A stretch of 64,000 nucleotides of DNA from contig NZ_JBBOWV010000001.1 in NCBI RefSeq assembly GCF_038007305.1, forward strand, positions 1,602,501-1,666,500, given 5' to 3'. Every line of letters begins with the position of its first letter. The first letter of the stretch is position 1. The DNA comes from Solibacillus sp. FSL W7-1436. GTDB taxonomy: Bacteria > Bacillota > Bacilli > Bacillales_A > Planococcaceae. Position numbers and translations under genes: made by a program. The notes below the pieces were generated by a model, which was given only the letters and a program-made list of their open reading frames with translations, was not told where the DNA came from and ran no database searches. Shown piece by piece: positions 57,863-64,000 of this stretch.

Positions 57863-57904
57863 AACGTAATGTGAGCTTCGAGGCTTACATTGCGTTTTTT
57901 TGTT
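57863..57904 (+). terminator. Terminator after lysP
   Basis: AACGTAATGTGAGC pairs with GCTTACATTGCGTT (two wobbles), followed by seven T. Array C begins only 3-5 bp after the T-run. Confidence 0.9.
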
Positions 57905-57906
57905 TA

Positions 57907-58000
57907 TGAGGATTATTTGTCCTGAATTGAGGAATAAGTGAGAGTGATTGAGGATTATGCTAGACTGTTTGAGGATAATCTGTACAAAAGTGAGGAATAA
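57907..58000 (+). repeat. Phased word array C (TGAGGATTAT, 21-bp period)
   Basis: Five copies of TGAGGATTAT, TGAGGAATAA or TGAGGATAAT, starting at 57907, 57928, 57949, 57970 and 57991, all steps exactly 21 bp. The 11 intervening bases differ. It follows the lysP terminator and precedes the gene at 58084. On the minus strand an open frame reads a seven-residue repeat (IILxxxx), but it has no convincing start and I do not call it. Confidence 0.82.
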
Positions 58001-58083
58001 TTTCTTCAAGTATGATGACTGCAAGAGTGGTATTATAGAAGAAACAAAAATTGAGTACCATTGAACAATAAGGAAGTGAAAAT

Positions 58084-58779
58084 ATGCCTATTTCAAAAGG
58101 TTTCTATAAAAAAGTATACCCATGGTTAATAGGAGAAGAGAGCAATGATGTGTTGTACCGACCGTTCCTCACAAAGGGAAACCCGTATAAATCACGCATT
58201 TTCCTAGTAAGTTCATATGCGGTGCCATTATTTAAAGTGGAAGACCGAAGCGAACAGATTTTTGCGGAGTCGTTAATAAACAGAGAGCTTTTCCATGACC
58301 TTTATTTAAGGGAAATTAAAGGGGCCCCCCGGGAATTCAAAGGCTCATTGCAGTTTGAAAACTGGCTGGAAAAACAGCACCAGGAAACGCTCATTTATAC
58401 ATCGTTAAATACGTACCAGCTGGAATCGGCGGTTGAAGCGAAAGCAGCTAAAAAAGAGAATACAGCCAATTTTGAGCGGGGAAATCTCATTTTTAAAGAA
58501 GTACTGGACGAGTTTCAGCCGGAAATTATTATTTTGCAGGGGACTGCCGCATATGAGCAATTTAAAGCGCGGTATGCTGATCGGTTAATCATTTTTAATG
58601 AAGATGTGACAAAAGTTCAATTACTGGAACAGACCGGCCCATTCGCGGAGATGGTTTATGAAGATGGCAAAAAAGTGTCGATTTTCGTTACCCGCAGCAT
58701 GAGCTACTTCGGTGCGGACGTTTCGAAGTTCGAACAATTTAAAGAGAATTTAGCTAAAATCTTAGAAAATAATGCCTAA
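58084..58779 (+). CDS. Hypothetical protein, possibly uracil-DNA-glycosylase-like fold
   Basis: A 231-residue soluble protein that I do not recognise with confidence. The segment SRIFLVSSYAVPLF (about 37-51) followed by PEIIILQGTAAYEQF (about 147-161) and a late IFVTRSMSYFGAD (about 200-212) has the spacing of strand-loop motifs in the uracil-DNA-glycosylase superfamily, but the usual catalytic residues are not evident. ATG 58084 follows AAGGAAGTG. Monocistronic, downstream of array C. Confidence 0.65.
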   Translation: MPISKGFYKKVYPWLIGEESNDVLYRPFLTKGNPYKSRIFLVSSYAVPLFKVEDRSEQIFAESLINRELFHDLYLREIKGAPREFKGSLQFENWLEKQHQETLIYTSLNTYQLESAVEAKAAKKENTANFERGNLIFKEVLDEFQPEIIILQGTAAYEQFKARYADRLIIFNEDVTKVQLLEQTGPFAEMVYEDGKKVSIFVTRSMSYFGADVSKFEQFKENLAKILENNA

Positions 58780-58920
58780 AACCGAACATTATACTGAATA
58801 AATTTTACTTTTTAACTAAATTTCCGAAAAATAAGAATAATTTAATTATTTAAATGTTATTGCAAACTATCATTTCCATGATTATAATTGGAACATTCAT
58901 ATTGTTAAATTAAATATTCG

Positions 58921-58992
58921 CCACTCATATAATAGCAAGAATAAGGCTTGCAAGTTTCTACCGGTTTACCGTAAATAAACCGACTATGAGTG
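58921..58992 (+). ncRNA. Guanine riboswitch (purine class)
   Basis: P1 CCACTCATA pairs with TATGAGTG. The conserved core is intact: ATATAAT, AAGTTTCTACCGG, CCGTAAAT and CGACTATG. The base corresponding to position 74 is C (GACTATG), which selects guanine or hypoxanthine over adenine. It lies upstream of xpt-pbuX, the classical target. Confidence 0.95.
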
Positions 58993-59065
58993 AAGCATGC
59001 TTAATGAATGTATTTGTCCAATTATTATAGATTTGCACAAAACATTTGTTATTACTTTTGAACTT

Positions 59066-59727
<662 letters not shown>

Positions 59728-59816
59728 TCTAGCAGCTCACATTTTTAAAAGGTAATACGTTCAGACGATGTAAATTGACTCAGCAAGAGTACACCTATAT
59801 TGGAGGAAAACTTTTT

Positions 59817-61106
59817 ATGAATAACACGAAAGCAACAATGCTCGGGATTCAGCATTTGTTGGCAATGTATGCAGGAGCCATTTTAGTACCGTTAATTATC
59901 GGTGGGGCATTAGGGTTCAGTTCAGCACAAATGACGTATTTAGTAGCGATTGATATTTTCATGTGCGGGGTGGCAACACTGTTCCAAGTATGGAAGGGGA
60001 AAGTGATCGGCATTGGGTTACCGGTTGTACTGGGCTGTACATTTACAGCGGTAAGTCCGATTATCGCAATCGGTTCTGGCGGCGGCTTAGGTGATGTTTA
60101 CGGCGCGATAATTGCTTCAGGTATTATCATTGTATTAATCGGAGGCCTTTTCGGGAAATTGATTAAATTCTTCCCGCCTGTTGTAACAGGTTCGGTCGTA
60201 ACGATTATCGGAATCAGCTTAATTCCGGTAGCTATTAACAATATGGCTGGTGGACAAGGGGCAGCAGACTTTGCATCAGGTTCAAATGTGGCACTAGCGT
60301 TTATTACATTATTAATTATTTTAGTAATTTACCGCTTCACAGTTGGCTTCGTTCGTGCGATTGCAATTTTACTAGGTATGGTGTCAGGAACAGTAATCGG
60401 TATTTTCATGGGCAAAGTTGATTTTGCCCCGGTTGTTGAAGCATCTTGGCTGCACATTATGCAACCATTCTACTTAGCAACACCGACATTCAATGCTTCT
60501 GCTATTTTAACGATGACATTGGTGGCGATGGTATCACTAGTTGAATCAACAGGTGTTTACTATGCATTAAGTGATATTACAAAAAAAGATTTAACTTCAA
60601 AAGATTTATCTAAAGGGTACCGTGCAGAAGGACTAGCATCGATTATCGGTGGTATTTTCAACGCATTCCCGTATACAACATTCTCGCAAAACGTAGGACT
60701 GATCCAAATGTCAGGCGTACGCGACCGCAAAGTAATCTTCATTACAGGCGGTATGCTGGTAGCACTTGGATTCCTGCCAAAATTAGCAGCATTAACTACT
60801 ATTATCCCAACACCAGTACTTGGTGCAGCGATGTTGGCAATGTTCGGTATGGTTATTACACAAGGTGTTAGAATGCTAGCACCAGAAATCGCAAAATCAA
60901 TGGAAAACGCAATGGTCGCAGCACTAGGCGTCGGTCTAGGAATCGGCGTTGCAACAGTACCAGGCATTTTCGAAAACCTTCCGTCATGGATGTCGATTTT
61001 GACTTCTAATGGGATTGTTGCGGGATCTGTAACGGCGATATTCTTGAATGTGTTGTTTAATATGGTCGGGACGAAGCGTGTTGATCCGATGCATGTGATG
61101 GAGTAG
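59817..61106 (+). CDS. pbuX: Xanthine permease
   Basis: A 429-residue NCS2-family purine permease with about 12-14 hydrophobic segments. Motifs are GIQHLLAMYAGAILVPL in the first helix, LGCTFTAVSPI, and the NCS2 signature region SLVESTGVYYALSDIT with the later PYTTFSQNVGLIQMSGVRDR. ATG 59817 follows TGGAGGAAAA; the frame opens earlier at TTG 59775 without a ribosome binding site. It is co-transcribed with xpt. Confidence 0.94.
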   Translation: MNNTKATMLGIQHLLAMYAGAILVPLIIGGALGFSSAQMTYLVAIDIFMCGVATLFQVWKGKVIGIGLPVVLGCTFTAVSPIIAIGSGGGLGDVYGAIIASGIIIVLIGGLFGKLIKFFPPVVTGSVVTIIGISLIPVAINNMAGGQGAADFASGSNVALAFITLLIILVIYRFTVGFVRAIAILLGMVSGTVIGIFMGKVDFAPVVEASWLHIMQPFYLATPTFNASAILTMTLVAMVSLVESTGVYYALSDITKKDLTSKDLSKGYRAEGLASIIGGIFNAFPYTTFSQNVGLIQMSGVRDRKVIFITGGMLVALGFLPKLAALTTIIPTPVLGAAMLAMFGMVITQGVRMLAPEIAKSMENAMVAALGVGLGIGVATVPGIFENLPSWMSILTSNGIVAGSVTAIFLNVLFNMVGTKRVDPMHVME

Positions 61107-61123
61107 GTAGAGCTAATTTAAAA

Positions 61124-61179
61124 AGAATCCCACAAAAGAGCTAGGTAGTTGACTCTTTTGTGGGATTTTCTTTTTTAAA
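61124..61179 (+). terminator. Terminator after xpt-pbuX
   Basis: AATCCCACAAAAGAG pairs with CTCTTTTGTGGGATT, followed by TTCTTTTTT. Confidence 0.92.
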
Positions 61180-61257
61180 AATATGAAATGAAAATATTTT
61201 TATCTAGCATTCTATTAGTAATCAATAAAGTTTAACAACCTTAACGTAAAATTACAG

Positions 61258-62814
61258 TTAGATTTCATACATAGGAGATTCTGTTAGTAAATCAACAGCT
61301 GGCTGATATTGTATAGGATTATTAGGCGTGACTGGAATTGGGATGATACTGTCTCCATAATTAATCGATACACCTCCATCTGCGTAAATTGTTTTGGCAA
61401 GTACAGTGCCGGTAATATTTCCACCTTGTGTAAGGTTAATCTTTGCATGGGGAGCAATAATATACTGACCATTCGTTGGGACACCCCCAGAAATAGAGAT
61501 ATTTCCCCCGCCAGAATAAATATTTCCTTTTAAAGCTGCTCCTCCAGTAAGTGTTAAATCGGTTGTTTTTGTATAAAAGGAACCGAAGAGGGAAGTTTCG
61601 TTTGAAAACGTTACTGCTGATGTTCCCTGATAATAAAAGTTTACCTGACCAGGTTTTCCATTATTATTGAAAGAGCCTTTAATATCGATAGAATCTTTCA
61701 CGAAAATATTTAGCTTACCCGAACCTATAATTTTGATATGTCCTTGGGTAATATCTAGTTTATCTATATATAAATTAATATCTTTATTACCGATATTTAA
61801 TGTAATCGTATTGTTTTCTCTTACTTTAAAGCTCTTAAAATAAGTATCTTTATTTAAGTTTAATTCATATTTATCCGTCATCCAGTTTGTTGCTAAAAAA
61901 TTGCCATCTTTAATAATGTCAGTTTTATTGGAATTATCTTTTATGACTTCGGTATTAGGTAAAACAAGATTAGTCACATTATTAAAATCTATTGAAGGGA
62001 ATGGTGGTAAATAGTCATTAAGGTTAACTGAAATAGGAGTTACGGCGATGTTACCAGTGATAGAAGCCCCTTCATCCAATTTTACTATGCCACCACTGGC
62101 AACATCTCCGTATATTATGGCTCCCCGAGTTAATGTTATGTTGCTGCTTGTTACTACCGTCATATCTTTAATCTGTAAACTAGGTGGTGATGGGTTTCCC
62201 CCGTTACCATTTCCCCCTCCTACAGGCGGGGGAGCGTTAAGATCAACTAAAATTGTTTGTTCGAGTGTACGTTTCTTAGAAGGAGCATTTACTAAAAAAC
62301 CTTTAGAGTTGATTGTAAATTCACAACTAATGGTTTTAGCAACAGATTTACAAATCCCCTTTATTGTTGTCTTAGCAACCGGTTGCTCTTTAAACTGCTG
62401 TGAAAATTTATCGTAAGTATTTTCATAATAAATATCATTATTAATATAGCTGCATTTTTGTTTTTGAATTTCTTTATTATATTCAGTACAAAAACTAGAT
62501 TTGATAATTGAGTTATAATAACTATCAAAGCTGTCATATACAGTTAAAATACGCTGTTGTTCTTCATAAGTTAAAGCATTCATTTGTGAAATAGTAGTTG
62601 AGTGAATAGTTTTCAAGGTCTTAGAGATTTTTACTTTCTCTAAATTGATCCCTGCCTCGGCAATATAATAAATTGATTGATCAAAACGTTCATTAACTGT
62701 TGTTTTATTAGAATTGGTGGTAATTGTAAAGAGCCCTAGAGCAATAACAGATAGGAGTACAATAGTTAAGATTGTTAAAAGTAAAGTATTGCCTTTAGTA
62801 TTCAAATACTTCAT
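61258..62814 (-). CDS. PilX-like secreted protein with beta-helical C-terminal domain
   Basis: A 518-residue protein. The N-terminus (KGNTLLLTILTIVLLSVIALGLFTITTNSN...YIAEAGI) is a PilX-type hydrophobic anchor and helix. A helical region to about 195 follows, then a Gly/Pro linker (PPPVGGGNGNGGNPSPP, about 195-210). The C-terminal 300 residues have repeated short beta units (GAIIYGDV, GASITGNI, GAALKGNIYSGGGNISISGG, GGNITGTVLA), suggesting a right-handed beta-helix like bactofilin or DUF7305. Its start overlaps the preceding pilin gene's stop (TAATG). Likely part of a type IV pilus-like or pseudopilus structure. Confidence 0.75.
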   Translation of the reverse strand: MKYLNTKGNTLLLTILTIVLLSVIALGLFTITTNSNKTTVNERFDQSIYYIAEAGINLEKVKISKTLKTIHSTTISQMNALTYEEQQRILTVYDSFDSYYNSIIKSSFCTEYNKEIQKQKCSYINNDIYYENTYDKFSQQFKEQPVAKTTIKGICKSVAKTISCEFTINSKGFLVNAPSKKRTLEQTILVDLNAPPPVGGGNGNGGNPSPPSLQIKDMTVVTSSNITLTRGAIIYGDVASGGIVKLDEGASITGNIAVTPISVNLNDYLPPFPSIDFNNVTNLVLPNTEVIKDNSNKTDIIKDGNFLATNWMTDKYELNLNKDTYFKSFKVRENNTITLNIGNKDINLYIDKLDITQGHIKIIGSGKLNIFVKDSIDIKGSFNNNGKPGQVNFYYQGTSAVTFSNETSLFGSFYTKTTDLTLTGGAALKGNIYSGGGNISISGGVPTNGQYIIAPHAKINLTQGGNITGTVLAKTIYADGGVSINYGDSIIPIPVTPNNPIQYQPAVDLLTESPMYEI

Positions 62815-63251
62815 TATTTGTCTCCTTTTCTAAATGCTATTGTTGTAGTGTAGTCCTGATTATTTAAAGTAAAATATATTGAAACCGTATGTTCATTCCA
62901 ACTCATATTAAAATCTTCAATATTATTTACAATAATGACATCATTACGTGACAATGTCTTAGTTTCCGAATTGTAAGTGTAATTAAAAAGTAAGTTATCA
63001 TTTTCATCCATAAAGAGATATGGATTTTTGGAAGGATTAATTTTATAACTTTTTCTGATATCCTTGGTAATTTGTTTAAGCATAAAGGCAGCATCATTAA
63101 TTTGAAAAGCTTCAGCAGTCTGCTCCTTATTTTGTTCGACAGATGAATTTAAGGTACTAAAGACTAATATCATCACAATAGAAAATATAACAATAGCAGC
63201 TAAAGTTTCTACCAATGTAAAGCCGATATAATTTTTAAAGTATCTTTTCAT
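62814..63251 (-). CDS. Prepilin-like protein (PilW/GspJ type)
   Basis: A 145-residue protein with a class III prepilin signal: short basic leader (KRYFKNYI), then GFTLVETL, cleaved after the glycine and N-methylated in the family, and a hydrophobic helix. The globular part is short. It is 20 bp downstream of another prepilin gene and coupled to the PilX-like gene. ATG 63251 follows AAGGAGATA. Confidence 0.85.
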   Translation of the reverse strand: MKRYFKNYIGFTLVETLAAIVIFSIVMILVFSTLNSSVEQNKEQTAEAFQINDAAFMLKQITKDIRKSYKINPSKNPYLFMDENDNLLFNYTYNSETKTLSRNDVIIVNNIEDFNMSWNEHTVSIYFTLNNQDYTTTIAFRKGDK

Positions 63252-63271
63252 TTTATCTCCTTCCTAAAAAT

Positions 63272-63778
63272 TTATCGCCAAATATAAATATTTTCAATAT
63301 TTGCTTTTATAATGTTGGATGGCTTTTCTAAAATTTCAATAGCAACATTTGCTGTATTAGTATAATGACAGAGCGTAGAAATTGTTAAGTTTATTGTATA
63401 TTGCTTTTGAGTGTCATTCCGATCTGAATCTCGAGTATATGAATAAACTTTTTCATAAGCAGTCGGATCATCCGGTAATTTTTTGGAACAAGTGTTAACG
63501 TGCACCATGGGTTTCTTTAATTGATAAGTAACAGCATCTATAGCTAGTGGTGTATTAGTTAGCTTTGACAAAGAATTAGGAGAGGTTGAAAAAATATAAA
63601 TCCTTTCCATTTCTGTTTGAGCTAAATAAACTGCCTCGTGTATAGTCTCTGACTGAACATTTGTTTTTTTTGTTTGTAAAAGTAGGCTGAAAAATGAAAT
63701 TAAAATAATTGTAACTAATACAATAGAAGCTACTACTTCTACTAGAGATATTCCGTTGTCTTGCCGTAAAAATTTCAT
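63272..63778 (-). CDS. Prepilin-like protein (PilV/GspI type)
   Basis: A 168-residue protein with leader MKFLRQDN, the cleavage motif GISLVEVV and a hydrophobic helix (about 14-35). Two cysteines (CSKK near 97 and LCHYT near 137) may form a disulfide. It is the first of three minor-pilin-like genes. ATG 63778 follows AGAGGAG. No pilin peptidase, ATPase or PilC gene is inside the window; they may lie elsewhere. Confidence 0.82.
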   Translation of the reverse strand: MKFLRQDNGISLVEVVASIVLVTIILISFFSLLLQTKKTNVQSETIHEAVYLAQTEMERIYIFSTSPNSLSKLTNTPLAIDAVTYQLKKPMVHVNTCSKKLPDDPTAYEKVYSYTRDSDRNDTQKQYTINLTISTLCHYTNTANVAIEILEKPSNIIKANIENIYIWR

Positions 63779-64000
63779 TTTAACGACTCCTCTTTATAAG
63801 ATTGGTCCTTAAGTAATATTTTATTATGTAATATTTAAATATTAAGATAGTATATTTATGTAATTTAAATAGTAAAAAATGATTACAAAAATAAAATACA
63901 CAAAAAATACAAACCATATATAGTCATAAAGTAATCTTTGTTGTATTATATAAATATTAGCATAAAGGAAACACTTGGTAAAATAAAATCGTTTTTGCTA
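63779..64000. other. AT-rich region upstream of the pilin genes
   Basis: 222 bp of very AT-rich sequence running to the window edge. No gene seen. A minus-strand TATACT near 63850 could be a -10 element, but no good -35 accompanies it. Confidence 0.4.

Noticed and set aside
44226..58000. The 21-bp arrays as CRISPR
   Set aside because: The repeated word is only about 10 bases and degenerate, the interval is 10-11 bases, and no cas genes are present.
57800..58024. Minus-strand 74-codon frame with IILxxxx repeats in array C
   Set aside because: Runs into the lysP 3' end and through its terminator. No good start signal.

Overview
The window looks like chromosomal DNA of a low-GC, Gram-positive Bacillales bacterium. 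Planococcaceae (Solibacillus/Lysinibacillus-like) is my best guess. This is inferred from the Bacillus-type 23S-5S-tRNA cluster, strong AGGAGG ribosome binding sites with many TTG/GTG starts, an SLH surface protein, a bacterial nitric oxide synthase, and typical lysine and guanine riboswitches. No phage, transposase or CRISPR locus is visible.

Layout. 1-4175: the end of an rRNA operon (5'-truncated 23S, then 5S) followed by 14 tRNA genes and a terminator. 4358-12473: an MBL-fold hydrolase, an SLH-anchored surface protein, an AEC permease, a catalase with a PerR-like box, and an SLC13/TrkA-C permease. 12526-16967 (minus strand): an FAH-family enzyme, an MFS transporter and a PucR-type activator carrying XylR_N/V4R aromatic-sensing domains. 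17415-37217 (plus strand): a roughly 20 kb catabolic locus for an unidentified phenolic or polycyclic compound. It has two ACAD-like flavin monooxygenases, one flavin reductase, three type I extradiol dioxygenases, two meta-cleavage hydrolases and the complete lower pathway (2-hydroxypentadienoate hydratase, acylating acetaldehyde dehydrogenase, 4-hydroxy-2-oxovalerate aldolase). Accessory genes follow: an SMP-30-like protein, an FAD synthetase lacking a good riboflavin kinase domain, a PEP mutase/isocitrate lyase-family enzyme, three FAD-dependent dehydrogenases in total, an SDR, a GlcG/HbpS protein and a racemase-like protein without its catalytic cysteines.

37264-44148: a minus-strand AraC-type regulator with a degenerate receiver domain, then a YjiH-family transporter with hutU-hutI-hutG (histidine degradation; no hutH in view). 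44492-45956: a small membrane protein and RtcB. 46171-51716: a CitA/DcuS-type two-component system and a tripartite tricarboxylate transporter (tctCBA) with a cre-like site. 51806-55823: a quinone oxidoreductase, an orphan nitric oxide synthase, a membrane Mrr-like nuclease and a CynX-type MFS protein. 55966-57855: a lysine riboswitch and a LysP permease. 58084-58779: an unrecognised protein. 58921-61106: a guanine riboswitch with xpt-pbuX. 61258-63778 (minus strand): three pilin-like or PilX-like secreted proteins.

The most unusual signal is not a gene. Three intergenic arrays (about 44226-44400, 56219-56335 and 57907-58000) each repeat their own roughly 10-base word at an almost exact 21-bp period, with unrelated sequence between words. 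Each begins within about 20 bp of the T-run of an intrinsic terminator and lies before the next gene on the same strand. I do not recognise this as a described repeat class.
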